Positions 44,373 through 59,200 of a stretch of 64,000 bases of DNA are shown here, piece by piece. Each line of letters begins with the position of its first letter. Within the stretch, counting starts at the first letter, position 1. Below the pieces are notes generated by a model. It worked only from the letters and a program-made list of their open reading frames with translations. It was not told where the DNA came from and did not search any database. This DNA comes from Phorcus lineatus. Lineage: Eukaryota; Mollusca; Gastropoda; Trochida; Trochidae. Location of the stretch: positions 25,433,911-25,497,910 of the forward strand of contig OV121085.1 of assembly GCA_921293015.1 (NCBI GenBank), in the 5' to 3' direction. Made by a program: the position numbers and the translations under genes.

Positions 44373-47300
44373 GTGAGTTCCTCCTATCAGTTTTCTCTCC
44401 CATCTCACACTGCATCAAGGAAGTTATCTATTTCAGATAAAAGATAAAACGATCTTCGTAGAAAAAACTTATCACAGATAACAAATGAATGCAAAAAGAA
44501 ATCAAATAACCTTTGTCTAATGGTTGATAAACTGCAAGATCATTGTATGCAGATGTGTTTATAACCTTGTTATATGGCGATCAGTGTGTCTGTCAGAGTG
44601 ACCGTCTGTCTCAATTCTTTTTTTCAGCTCAAAACGCTGACTCTAATTTTTGGAATGTAATAAAAACTGACTTATGGAATCACTATGAATTGTATGCTTA
44701 TTTGCATAATATATGCATGTTTCTGTCTAATTTTGTTCCTCTCTTAGCTCAGATACTGTTTGTATAAATGAAAAGAAACTCGACACATTGCCTGCAGTGG
44801 GTTGAAACTCTATTTTTATGTAATTTTAATGTGGTTTCCGAGGAAACATGACTAAAACCAAGTTTCAATAAGGAAGTCATTATCTCCCCTAATATAAATA
44901 GATGTTAGTTTTATGAACATGAAGGTTAAACTTTTGTATGAATCATTTTCATTGATTTTTGACTACAAAATCAGTATCTGAAGCTTCTACTATGAAAAGA
45001 GGAGGGTGTATGAGTGATCCGTGCTCACTAATGCTCTTGTTGATAATGCAGACAATCAATGCCATCTATGATCGGACGTTCCCGGCGGAGGAATATGACA
45101 ACAAGGACTGTGATGACAACTGTGAGTACAAACACAAACCATGTGCAATTTGCAACTTTCTATAAATTTCTCCTCGTGAAACTAAGTAACTAATCTGACA
45201 ACTGAGGGTTGGTGCACCAGTGTAGTGTAATGTACGTAACTAATCTGACAACTGAGGGTTGGTGCACCAGTGTAGTGTAATGTACGTAACTAATCTGACA
45301 ACAGAGGGTTGGTGCACCAGTGTAGTGTGTTGTACGTAAGGTTGGTGCACCAGTGTAGTGTGTTGTACGTAACTAATCTGACAACAGAGGGTTGGTGCAC
45401 CAGTGTAGTGTGTTGTACGTAACTAATCTGACAACTGAGGGTTGGTGCACCAGTGTAGTGTAATGTACGTAACTAATCTGACAACAGAGGGTTGGTGCAC
45501 CAGTGTAGTGTAATGTACGTAACTAATCTGACAACAGAGGGTAGGTCCACCAGTGTAGTGTAATGTACGTAACTAATCTGACAACTGAGGGTTGGTGCAC
45601 CAGTGTAGTGTGTTGTACGTAACTAATCTGACAACTGAGGGTTGGTGCACCAGTGTAGTGTAATGTACGTAACTAATCTGACAACAGAGGGTTGGTGCAC
45701 CAGTGTAGTGTAATGTACGTAACTAATCTGACAACAGAGGGTAGGTCCACCAGTGTAGTGTAATGTACGTAACTAATCTGACAACAGAGGGTTGGTGCAC
45801 CAGTGTAGTGTAATGTACGTAACTAATCTGACAACAGAGGGTTGGTGCACCAGTGTAGTGTAATGTACGTAACTAATCTGACAACAGAGGGTAGGTCCAC
45901 CAGTGTAGTGTGTTGTACGTAACTAATCTGACAACAGAGGGTTGGTGCACCAGTGTAGTGTAATGTACGTAACTAATCTGACAACAGAGGGTAGGTCCAC
46001 CAGTGTAGTGTAATGTACGTAACTAATCTGACAACAGAGGGTAGGTCCACCAGTGTAGTGTGTTGTACGTAACTAATCTGACAACTGAGGGTTGGTGCAC
46101 CAGTGTAGTGTGTTGTACGTAACTAATCTGACAACAGAGGGTTGGTGCACCAGTGTAGTGTGTTGTACGTAACTAATCTGACAACAGAGGGTTGGTGCAC
46201 CAGTGTAGTGTGTTGTACGTAACTAATCTGACAACAGAGGGTAGGTCCACCAGTGTAGTGTGTTGTACGTTACTAATCTGACAACAGAGGGTTGGTGCAC
46301 CAGTGTAGTGTGTTGTACGTAACTAATCTGACAACAGAGGGTAGGTCCACCAGTGTAGTGTAATGTACGTAACTAATCTGACAACAGAGGGTAGGTCCAC
46401 CAGTGTAGTGTGTTGTACGTTACTAATCTGACAACAGAGGGTTGGTGCACCAGTGTAGTGTGTTGTACGTAACTAATCTGACAACAGAGGGTTGGTGCAC
46501 CAGTGTAGTGTGTTGTACGTAACTAATCTGACAACAGAGGGTTGGTGCACCAGTGTAGTGTGTTGTACGTTACTAATCTGACAACAGAGGGTTGGTGCAC
46601 CAGTGTAGTGTGTTGTACGTAACTAATCTGACAACTGAGGGTTGGTGCACCAGTGTAGTGTGTTGTACGTAACTAATCTGACAACAGAGGGTTGGTGCAC
46701 CAGTGTAGTGTAATGTACGTAACTAATCTGACAACAGAGGGTTGGTCCACCAGTGTAGTGTAATGTACGTAACTAATCTGACAACAGAGGGTTGGTGCAC
46801 CAGTGTAGTGTGTTGTACGTAACTAATCTGACAACAGAGGGTTGGTGCACCAGTGTAGTGTGTTGTACGTAACTAATCTGACAACAGAGGGTTGGTGCAC
46901 CAGTGTAGTGTGTTGTACGTTACTAATCTGACAACAGAGGGTTGGTGCACCAGTGTAGTGTGTTGTACGTAACTAATCTGACAACAGAGGGTTGGTGCAC
47001 CAGTGTAGTGTGTTGGACGTAACTAATCTGACAACAGAGGGTTGGTGCACCAGTGTAGTGTGTTGTACGTAACTAATCTGACAACAGAGGGTTGGTGCAC
47101 CAGTGTAGTGTGTTGTACGTAACTAATCTGACAACAGAGGGTTGGTGCACCAGTGTAGTGTGTTGGACGTAACTAATCTGACAACAGAGGGTTGGTGCAC
47201 CAGTGTAGTGTGTTGTACGTAACTAATCTGACAACAGAGGGTAGGTCCACCAGTGTAGTGTGTTGTACGTAACTAATCTGACAACAGAGGGTTGGTGCAC

Positions 47301-50227
47301 CAGTGTAGTGTGTTGTACGTAACTAATCTGACAACAGAGGGTAGGTCCACCAGTGTAGTGTGTTGTACGTTACTAATCTGACAACAGAGGGTTGGTGCAC
47401 CAGTGTAGTGTGTTGTACGTAACTAATCTGACAACAGAGGGTTGGTGCACCAGTGTAGTGTGTTGTACGTAACTAATCTGACAACAGAGGGTAGGTCCAC
47501 CAGTGTAGTGTGTTGTACGTTACTAATCTGACAACAGAGGGTTGGTGCACCAGTGTAGTGTGTTGTACGTAACTAATCTGACAACAGAGGGTAGGTCCAC
47601 CAGTGTAGTGTAATGTACGTAACTAATCTGACAACAGAGGGTAGGTCCACCAGTGTAGTGTAATGTACGTAACTAATCTGACAACAGAGGGTAGGTCCAC
47701 CAGTGTAGTGTAATGTACGTTACTAATCTGACAACAGAGGGTTGGTGCACCAGTGTAGTGTGTTGTACGTAACTAATCTGACAACAGAGGGTTGGTGCAC
47801 CAGTGTAGTGTGTTGTACGTAACTAATCTGACAACAGAGGGTAGGTCCACCAGTGTAGTGTGTTGTACGTTACTAATCTGACAACAGAGGGTTGGTGCAC
47901 CAGTGTAGTGTGTTGTACGTAACTAATCTGACAACAGAGGGTAGGTCCACCAGTGTAGTGTAATGTACGTAACTAATCTGACAACAGAGGGTAGGTCCAC
48001 CAGTGTAGTGTAATGTACGTAACTAATCTGACAACAGAGGGTTGGTGCACCAGTGTAGTGTGTTGTACGTAACTAATCTGACAACAGAGGGTTGGTGCAC
48101 CAGTGTAGTGTAATGTACGTAACTAATCTGACAACAGAGGGTTGGTGCACCAGTGTAGTGTGTTGTACGTAACTAATCTGACAACAGAGGGTAGGTCCTC
48201 CAGTGTAGTGTAATGTACGTAACTAATCTGACAACAGAGGGTAGGTCCACCAGTGTAGTGTAATGTACGTAACTAATCTGACAACAGAGGGTTGGTGCAC
48301 CAGTGTAGTGTGTTGTACGTAACTAATCTGACAACAGAGGGTTGGTGCACCAGTGTAGTGTGTTGTACGTAACTAATCTGACAACAGAGGGTTGGTGTAC
48401 CAGTGTAGTGTAATGTACGTAACTAATCTGACAACAGAGGGTAGGTCCACCAGTGTAGTGTAATGTATGTAATCCATCTGACAACAGAGGGTAGGTCCAC
48501 CAGTGTAGTGTATTGTATGTAATCCATTTGACAACTGAGGGTAGGTCCACCAGTGTAGTGTATTTATTGCATGTGAGTCTTGTCAGATGTCCTCACCTGT
48601 TTCATGTGCATATGTGTTGCAGGTGCATTGATGTACCTGAATGAGGCTACTCTTCTGCACAATATCAGGATCCGCTACATGAAGAATATGATATATGTGA
48701 GTTGAACAACATCAAATTTATCGGGATTAATAAATGTGGTCTGAGAACAATTTTAAATATTGCATCAAAGATATTTGAAAAAGCAGAAATACATCTTTGT
48801 GATACTGATACTGATGTTTAATTCATGTAAATAATGATAGGCCAGCTACGGGCTACTCTTTATACTAAAAGCATATCAATATTTTCAGACCTACACAGCT
48901 AACATCCTGATTGCGATCAACCCATACTTCGAGGTCCCTGACTTGTACACGTCGGCCACCATCAAGAGGTACACTGGCAAGTCCTTGGGCACACTCCCGC
49001 CGCATGTCTACGCCATTGGTGAGATCTTCATCCTTTCTAACCAGCATATCGACATCTGATAGCCCCTGTGCAACAAAAAGCTGTTTTGACTTGATTATCA
49101 TAAGTTGGTCTGTTGACAATTATTGTTTTAGAATGTCATGCTTCTGTCATCATGGTGTAATTAGCTCATTATCCAGAATTTTTTTTAATCAAATTTCTGT
49201 TCATGATTCTAGTTTTTTGCTTCCCTTTGTCTTGTTATCAGGATATTATAAAACAATTATGCACTCAGATGAATTCAGTGAATACCTGTTTTCATAGACA
49301 CAAAGTAAACAATATTGGCCATTATGATTAATCCTCCATCCATTTTACTTTCCCCAAGGTTTATAAAAACAGATGTCAGGCTCATCACCAGTATTTAATT
49401 GTCTAATATTACAATGATTTCAGCTGACAAATCCTACCGGGACATGAAAGTGCTGAAGCACAGCCAGTCTATCATTGTGAGCGGGGAGTCTGGCGCGGGG
49501 AAGACAGAGTCAACCAAACATATCCTCAAGTACCTTACAGAGTGCTGGGGAACCAAGGCCGGGCCCATTGAACAGAGAATCCTCGAGTGTAAGCACTTGA
49601 TAGCATGCAGCAGTCACATCAGTGTGGAGGAGAGTCACATGCTATAGTCGCGTTACACTGGCAGGATACATGTTCACAGAGTCTGGTCACTCACCCATAT
49701 AACCGGCTATATCTGACCCTCTCTCTCTCACTGACCAACTGACCGACTGGAGGGGGTGGGAGGATATGTTGCGGGTGATGCAGGGAGAATGGCAGTCGGC
49801 CCTCTCTTTGCATTACCCATGAGCAGACACATCCTCACAGACTCCGGTCACTGTAAATAGACTCTAATCAACATTTTCATGTCTCTCTCATACCTCCATG
49901 TGTCAGAAAATACGCACATATAATCCTTCTGAAATATCAATGACCAAACTATTTGTTTGACATACAGATGCCTTGTATACAATAATTCTTACTTATTAAC
50001 AATGTTCCTAATGAATAACAATGTTACTTTGAGAAATGCTTTCATATTTAGTATGTAAACGGATTAACAACAAGCTTATGATGATTTGTTTTTAACTCCT
50101 TCATCAATGTAATTAAGTCCGTAAATTTCTTTATTTGTCAGCTACACGTTTCATCTGACTAAATGATTTGCTTAAAACAAATTGAAGATGCTTTGTCAAT
50201 ATTCTGGTGTATATTCTACCATTACAC

Positions 50228-50267
<40 letters not shown>

Positions 50268-53200
50268 TATGCATATAGCACATATTGAACAGCATATTTT
50301 AATTCATCTTATAATTTTATCCTCTTCATTGCTTCTTAAAACATTGTGTCTATTTATATTCCCATCTTCAAAGTAGTGGGGGTATATAGCGCTCACCCTT
50401 CAATGGATCTCTTCTAACTATTTTCTAGCATGCCCTTCATATTCTTAATATGCAATCACTGGACTATTTCTTTCTGCCTTTCAAAGACATTTATCAACTT
50501 TGACTAAAAAAAGGCCTTAAGTTTGTTTTTCATACTTTTTATCGATTGACTTTATTCAAGATTCGATATGGTGATTGAATTGTTCCTCACAAAGAAATCA
50601 TCTATTTTTCATGCAAATTTCCTGATTCCCCCCTACATTATTTTTACAATTTTTTATCAGAGATCCTAATATTCAAGGAATATATTCACTGGATTATTCA
50701 ATAGCATCATTTCCAGACATTTTTCAACCATAACCTAATAATGCAAATATTTAAAAAATACTGCGTATATAGAATTTTATTTATGGCTTTTATAGACATT
50801 TAAGAGTTATGACAGTGAATTGGTTTAGTACATTACAAATGTTCAACATTTCTTTCTGTAGTATTCTTATTGAGAGTCACATCTCATGTTTTTATCACAT
50901 CATTATTTTGAAATCAACTAAAATATTTCAGTCCCAATAGTCATACAATTGAGATTTTAAATGTTATGCACTATCAGTTGTTAAATTTCTCAAATTTTTA
51001 ATCTGGTCTCAAAATGCTTCTATGATAGTCAAGCTCTGCTCACTTTTGTCTTGTTATAATTATCATAATCTTTCTGTGTATGATGTGTTCATCTTGTGTG
51101 ATGCATCAAGTATACTCTAGACTAACATTTTGCTTTGCAAATCTATTCCTTATTATCAAACAAGCCTGAGGTGTCTGTCAGGGGGCAAAGTGGGATAACT
51201 GTGTGTGAAGTTGTTGTCAGAGGACTTAGTGGGCTTGCTGTATGTGAAGTTATTGTCAGAGGAATAAGTGGGCTTGCTGTATGTAAAGTTATTGTCAGAG
51301 GAATAAGTGGGCTTGCTGTGTGTGAAGTTATTGTCAGAGGAATAAGTGGGCTTGCTGTATGTGAAGTTAATGTCAGAGGAATAAGTGGGCTAGCTTTAGG
51401 TGAAGTTGTGGTCAGAGGAATAAGTGGGCGAACTGTTAAGTAATTGTCAGAGGAATAAGTGGGCTAACTGAGTGTGAAGTTATTGTCCGAGGACTAAGTG
51501 GGCTAGCTGTGTGTGAAGGTTTGTCAGAGAGTTATTAAGATGGCTAGCTGTGTGTGAATTTGTTGTCAGAGGACTACTCAGTTGGCTAACTGTGTGTGAA
51601 TTTGTTGTCAGAGGACTATTAGGATGGCTAGCTGTGTATGAAGTTGTTGTCAGAGGACTACTAAGTGGAATTGCTGTGTACGAATTTGTTGTCAGAGGAC
51701 TATTAGGATGGCTAGCTGTGTATGAAGTTGTCAGAGGACTGCTAAGTGGAATTGCTGTGTACGAATTTGTTGTCAGAGGACTATTAGGATGGCTAGCTGT
51801 GTATGAAGTTGTCAGAGGACTGCTAAGTGGAATTGCTGTGTACGAATTTGTTGTCAGAGGACTATTAGGATGGCTAGCTGTGTATGAAGTTGTCAGAGGA
51901 CTGCTAAGTGGAATTGCTGTGTACGAATTTGTTGTCAGAGGACTATTAGGATGGCTAGCTGTGTATGAAGTTGTCAGAGGACTGCTAAGTGGAATTGCTG
52001 TGTACGAATTTGTTGTCAGAGGACTATTAGGATGGCTAGCTGTGTATGAAGTTGTCAGAGGACTACTAAGTGGAATTGCTGTGTACAAAGTTGTTGTCAG
52101 AGGACTATTAGGATGGCTAGCTGTGTATGAAGTTGTCAGAGGACTGCTAAGTGGAATTGCTGTGTACGAAGTTGTTGTCAAGAGTAATCAGCCTGGCAGC
52201 TGCCTTCTCTTTCAGCCAACCCACTCCTGGAAGCCTTTGGAAACGCAAAAACTGTTAGAAACAACAACAGCAGCAGATTTGGGAAATTTGTGGAAATACA
52301 CTTTGATAAGAACGTAAGTAATAATGTGATTAGATCTTTGATATCCTGCGTCAGTTGCTAATGCATATCCATTTCATGTTAACAAAGCTTGCTTTTGGAA
52401 GAAGATATTCATTTTAACCCCATTTGAAGTTAATGTAAAACCAGTTGAAGTAAAAAAAATTCATTACTTCCAGCATTTATTTTATTAATGATCTTTAAGT
52501 TAATAGTATGTGCTAGTTTTATGTATAACTTATGAGCAATGTTACTTGTCTTTTATTGGACACCAGCTCTGTTATGATAAAAACTTAATTCCTTACAGGA
52601 GGATAAATTATCATCATTATTTTCATTAAGTGAAGGTTTTCTTTGCTGTTTTATAAAGCAACGCGAGTGCCAGACTATAGGAGAGACTCATCTCCACTAT
52701 GATAGGGTAGCACTGGGAAGTAATGAGGAGGTGACGATGGGTTGCAGCTTGTAGTGTCAGTAGTCAGGAATGGACATTGGACCAAGTTTTGTAATGCGAC
52801 AATTAGCTCCTTTATTGGTATCGATATATTGCAATATATCTAATCCATTATATTTCCTAGTTTTTCATGCTTTTTGTTCTTTTTTAAGTATGACACCTAA
52901 AAGGAAATTCCTTTTAAAGCTTTCTAAATCACTAAACACTTCAACGAAATGAAAATTCAAATGATAAATTGGTTAAATATAAATTCAAACACAAATTTCT
53001 GCCACTTCCATTGCAGTCCAACATATGTTTTTAAACATTAAGAGCATTTTTTTGCACCTTGAACCATCAACTTTACGTCAGAACAAGTAACATCTAATTA
53101 TTTTTTAAAAGTTTTTTTTTATTCAATTGAACTGGTAACAGTCAATAAATCTTGGTACAGTAACGAAACATCATGGCATGACAGTATAAAGAGTGGCAAT

Positions 53201-56200
53201 AACATGCATTATTATGTGATCTTATTTTTCCGGCAATCCGATTGGTCGAGAAGCGGTCACGTGTCAGTCGACAGAAAAGCATATTGACTTCACTCTGAGT
53301 CCGACCTAAAGTGATATTGACTTGAAACAGACATAATGACGTCAAACCGTTGTTACATGACGTCATGCCATTGTTATCGTGACGTCATTTGACCGTCATG
53401 TTGAACAATTGATCCAAAATGCAGTTCATAACTGTAGTTTTTTCTTTCCTTTTCGTATATATATCGAAACAGAATAAAACAATTATGGACTGGTGAATTC
53501 GGTCAATACCTGTTTTTATAGACCCGAGGAAAGCAATATTGACCTCGGACTTCGTCCTCTGTCAATATTGCTTTCCTCGGGTCTATAAAAACAGGTATTG
53601 ACCTCATCACCAGTCTATAATTGTATAATATAAAAACCAACATTTGGGGAAAGTATTAAGACATGAACATAATTATTACTGGTACACAAGTAAAATTCTA
53701 GATTCATTTGAAGGCATTCTCAAGAATGTTCCATTTTCTCACAAAACATATCATATTGAATTTTTTTCTTGAAATAAACCTCTCAATGTCAAGAACATCC
53801 TTTAAAACCCAACTCACACTACGTACGATCGACTACGATCGCTGTACGAAAGTGTCGTATAGTCATCGTGTTGTTATTGTGTGGTTATTGTGCTGTTATT
53901 GTGTGGTTACCGTACAGTGCGTACAGTGATCGTGCTATTTTTCCAACATGATTCCTTCAAATCTCAAACATGTTCCTGATTTCAGAAAATCGTGTTGTGT
54001 GCGTGTCGATCGTGTTGTGTGCGTGTCGATCGTGTAGTGTTTGTGTTGTGCTTGTGTTGATTGTGCTTCAGCTTTAGGACACGATAACAGCACAACCACC
54101 ACACAACCACAACCCTCTTGCAATCGTACCCTTATCGTACTCATGTGCTAAACTTAAGGACCACGATGACAATTCTTGCAGAGCACAGAGTCATACGATT
54201 AGTGTACTGTCACGATACAATCGTTACACGATATTAGATTGAACTTGCACAAATAAGAGCATTTCCCGTCAAAACGTTTTCATCCTTTGAGTGTCCTACT
54301 TTCAGTCAACATGTCAGCACAAAAGATGGTAAGGTATTAATGAGAGAGAGTTTATTCAGTAAAGGGGTCACAGGTCGATTATACACGAGGTCATATGAGA
54401 GCACCATGATACATTGTCAACACATCACTGTCAACTAGTTAGTTAGTCTCGGTTACAACACTTGACAGAAATCTATTTCTTTTTTCATAACAAAAATATC
54501 CTTTGATGTAAATAATTGGGCCAGCTTTAATCCTGAAGGATATGTTCTGAAATATTCTGGCAGAATATCATTTCTCAATTTCTTATAAAAAGAGCATTCT
54601 ATGAACAAAAATGGTATTTGCTTTCAATATAAGGTATAATACAAAGAGGGCGAAGGCGATCGTCCCTTTTAAAACCTATATACCTACCGAATTCTACCAT
54701 CAAAACCTAAATACAAAACTTTCTCACACTGACACTTCTAATGTAAAACTCAATTTCTATGAATATTTTTCCCTACGATAGAAATCCAGTTACAAGACAA
54801 AATTAATATCCGATGAGCACAACTGATTTTTACCACTGACTCACGTTTTTGGAATGATGACAATTAATGACCGAACATTTGAAAATGGTAATTGGCCGCT
54901 CAATATTCAAATAGATCAAGGGAATGTGATGACTAGCATGTAGAAATGCGGATGTTTTCATTATTCGGTAGGAAGCGAATCATGATGTCCTCAATTATCC
55001 ATCGACTTGGCAAGTTTCTCGATGTTAAAAAGTAAACCTCCTTACGTGGTCTGGAAATTCAACTGCATTGAATCAGAACTAATCCCTGTGAAACACCGTC
55101 GGTAGTTATTTGCATAAAGCCAGAAGATTTGAGAAAAACTCAGGAAGATTGTCCGAAGATAATGTTACAATTGGTAATAAATGCTCTCATGTCTTTATCG
55201 CAATGACATTGTATTTCATAGCTGCAATGCATCACAGGATGAATAACAATTCTACATTGATCATAAAAAGGAAAGGCAACCCTCCATAGTGTGGAAAGAA
55301 CGCCTTCAAAGAGCCACTCCGTGCTAAACGTAATCAATGGTCTCATTTGATCGCGAAGTATCGACTGTTACCAAAAAGACACATTTTAAAACTTATTGTT
55401 GTTTTACAGTAACAATATGAAGGTAGAACCTCGCCATTATGATCGAAAACTGGACAGTGGCGCGCGTCAAATAGTCAAACGTAATTTTGGAGACTTATCT
55501 AAGACAGCCAGGAGGGCAGTTAGGAGTTGATAGTGTTTGTTAGGTTATTTAATTAGTATCCAAGTATACTGGACATGATAGCTACACCTCTGTGCATTTA
55601 TGAGGCTGTTTTCAGATTTTCATGGAAAACCAGTATTTGTCATATATGTCTTTTGGCTGTGAATGGTTAAGATGTTTTGATTTCATATCACCACTTGACA
55701 TTAAGGTTTGTATCAAAAGTAAATAATATGTTATGAAAATCACGGAGTGGCTCTTTAAAATCATGCATTAGTCTTACACCATTCATGATTGCATCATGAA
55801 AGCGTTGTGTCAAGTTTGTGTTGATTGTGTTCCGACCGTGTTAGAAACGTGATCTTTCGTGCAATAATTGTACCCACATCCTGTACCTCACGCACAGAAA
55901 CCGTGTTCACATAACAGATCGTAAAAACCACAATACGATACCAGTACGATCGAATCGTAATGTTATCGTAGTGTAATCGTGAGTAGTGTGAGTTGGGCTT
56001 TAAATGCTTTTATATATTTAGAAACTTGGTTTCACACCTTTGACATTCATGACAAATATATGGCGCTTTGTTAATAGTATCATATGATTCAACAAATGTT
56101 TATCATTCGCACAGAACAATATATCTTGAGTGGAGAGTTTGGATGTTCTGTTAAAAAAAAAATTATTGATAAAATCAGTGAATTTGTTCAAGAAAATTTT

Positions 56201-59200
56201 AACATTTGGACATTCAATATAACCATGATGAATTCTCTCGCTCAAACCATATGAACATCATATGTCACTATCAACTAGATTCATTTTTAACATCTGTTGT
56301 TTAGTATATATAGCTCTGTGAATAAATTTGTATTGTAGTTCCAAAAGTTTATTATCTTTGGTAGTTTGTCTATATCTTAGAAATATGGTTTTCAAATTGT
56401 CACGATTATTTAGTTGTATTTCCATTTGGAACATGTTTTGGGAAGTTAGATTTTGCATCAATAGGATTACCGTAAATAATCTTGAGCTTTTGAAGCTTTG
56501 GTAAAATTGGGCCAAGGAGAATATATAGGTAAATTTGTTATTGTTGAAGGATTAGATGTTTGAATGCACGGCTCAGGATAATTATTTGGACTCAGGGGTA
56601 TTTCACTCCTCAAAATAAAAATACAGGAGTAAAATTAGCACATGAAGAAAACTAGGAGTATTTCAAGGTTTATCGTATCAAATCCTCATTCCAAGTAAGC
56701 ATCTTTGTCGATGTCAGTCCACACATTTAAGCTGTAAATAAACGAGAAATTTATCTTTGACGAAATATTAACTTAAAATCTTTGTCGGCTACTATTCGAG
56801 ATGTAAAGATCAGACATGTAGAAATGAAAATTTATTTTGACAAATCACGATCACTACTGTAAATAAATATCTGACTCGTATTCTGGGAAAGTTGTGTGTA
56901 TCTGTCACTCATTGATTTACTTTTTAATGCGTATATATATGAATTTCCTGTACGCATTTTACGCAGATACGCATCCTATCTGAAGCCCTGTTGAATGACA
57001 TCTTTCCAATTTTTGGGAATACTGAGAATGAATCGGTTTTGGTCAAGTACTTTACCCTTAATAACATATTTTGTTTTAAGCACCGTAAATGTAAGAAAGT
57101 TACTACATTTTCATATTTCGTTAACGTAAGTTATTCCTTGTTTGAACCAGTTAATTATTATCAAATCTGGATTGTAGCAATAGTGATTTAACCAGAGCTG
57201 TTGCTCATGTATTTAATTTACTTTGTTTTGATTCCCAACATAAGCTTTGATATATCTTTATCAAGCATGAAGTGCATCTTTCCAAAACAGTTTAATAATT
57301 TTATTTTGTTTTTTTATATTTGCCCCCAACAGAAGAATATTTGCAATAGGGAAACCAGCCATACGAAAGGAGTTTGATTTTGATACATAACACTTTAAAC
57401 AAGAATTTTTAAATGAATAAATTTATGTTTTTACTTCAACCATCCTGAGACCGCCATCTTCATATTTTCGCATTAAATGTATTTATTTTATCGTGTCCCT
57501 TTTACTGTTCCATATAAAGATGAAAAATATTTTTTTCAAGTTTGTAATAAAATCTCTGTGGGTTAGGGAGAGATGAAAGAATGTGAACAATGGTAGATAA
57601 CGCCAATGTTTCGATAACGGTTATCTTCCCTATCAAAGTTAAATTATACTTCTTCCAAATCAAAGAATTCTCCTTATTGTTTCCAGAATTCTTTTAGTGT
57701 TTATCACCCAAAGGTTTTCCAAATCAGCATATGTTTTATTCCCAGAACATCAAAATGTTCTGTATGTCAATCAAGCTTAAAATCATGGGATAAAGTTATG
57801 GTACTGCCACCCATCTAACTTATGTCAATGTATTGCTCGTAAAAACTATTAGGGTGATATGTTATTAAAACAAAAATCATATTGCAATTATTGTATTGCA
57901 TTGTTTATACTGATATATATACCGATATACCGTTATATTGCACAGCCAGGTATCAGTATTTTTGGTCAGGTTTCACAAACCTATGCTCAAAAGTATAAAG
58001 AAGTTAAAAGTTGCCCCATTCATGTCAACTTAAAATTCTGGTACATCTTAGACCTTTTGAGCACAGAACACTAAAATGGTGCCAAGTTCAATGTGTCAAA
58101 GTGAGAGGAGATAGCTGAAGTAACTTAATTTAAGTGGTTGTGTGTGTGTATCTACAGTCGCTGGTCTGTGGGGGCTACATCTCACACTACCTGCTGGAGA
58201 AGTCGCGCATCTGTACCCAGAGCAAGGAGGAGCGCAACTACCACATCTTCTACCGACTGTGTGCCGGAGCCCCAGAGAAGATGAGGCAGGAGCTCAAGCT
58301 CGCCCCTCCTGACCAGTTTCAGGTAGGTCAAGGTCATCCACTCAACATGTAGCAGCTGGACTAAAATTGTCATGGTGACCAGTGTTGTTAGAGTTGCAGA
58401 TAATGATGTTGTATGCTGTCCATATCTCCATGAGAGAGTAATTGTTGTTTTCCTTGTAGCCATATTAATGGTAGTTCTCAGACCAATCTTTTTCAGTAAA
58501 ATATGTTAATGAATATTTACCAGACCCATCATTTCATTTTATGTGACTTTTGTTTTTGTTTTTTTAATATTTTTGTTTTTAAAATATGTTGTAATTATGA
58601 GGATTCTCTTAATGACAATGCTGCTTCTCTATTAAATATCTGAAGATTTTTCTTAAATGTTGATAATATTCCCATTATTACGTAATTCAATGATTCTTCA
58701 TTTCATTAGGAAATTGTTATGTTGATATGAGGAACTCAATACTCACTTGTCAACTTTCCTAAATAAAACTCACCTTATATGAATAATGTACAAATTACCC
58801 CAATCTTGATAAATGTTTTTGCATTGCCCATCGCAAGCTGACAGGTGTGGGCATCTTGGTGTAGGCTAACTAAGCTTGCCTGGGTACATGAGTGTCCTCA
58901 CCCTAGTCCCTCTGACCCATTTCACCGCCACGCCGATTTGTAGTTGCATGTCATCCCTGTACTAACTCTGAAGGTACATTGATCAATGATTTGTTATTAA
59001 CCTTCACAACTTGTTTCACCTGAGATGTTTGTAATCCCCCTTTAAACCAGGAGCTGGAATGGACACCTGTTCAGTCCGTCCCAGCCCCACAGATCTGTAT
59101 CAGTCATTGCTCCATACCCCTGCATGCCCAGTTGCTTGCCTCAGTGTTGTTTTTTTGGCTGTGTAGTATTTGAAGAACGGCTGCTCTCAGTACTTTGCTT

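Larger units (their letters stand above)
53660..57790 (-). mobile_element. L1-like LINE remnant, ORF2 C-terminal part
   Basis: Reading the minus strand from 57790: remnants of [13 protein letters not shown] text (broken), then [58 protein letters not shown], and [20 protein letters not shown]. These follow the order of L1/Tx1-type ORF2 after the RT domain. Many stops and shifts mark it as dead. It is interrupted by 56567-56990 and 53807-55997; a final piece (53700-53800, [12 protein letters not shown]) lies beyond the latter. Confidence 0.6.
52314..58157 (+). other. MYO6 coding intron 6 (5.8 kb)
   Basis: Holds an L1-like LINE remnant on the minus strand, split by a 2.2-kb TIR element and a CAGGGCTCC element, plus a hairpin MITE. 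The stretch 52314-53100 shows nothing recognisable. 53200-53400 has TGACGTCA-like sites and short inverted motifs of a probable decayed element. Confidence 0.7.

Noticed and set aside
45187..48562. CRISPR-like impression of regular repeats
   Set aside because: The 60-bp units have no unique spacers, and the array lies in an animal gene intron.
51480..52317. Long open frames on both strands with repeated peptide units
   Set aside because: They come from the 42/81-bp minisatellite, whose unit lengths are multiples of three. Only the last bases belong to a real exon, in a different frame use.
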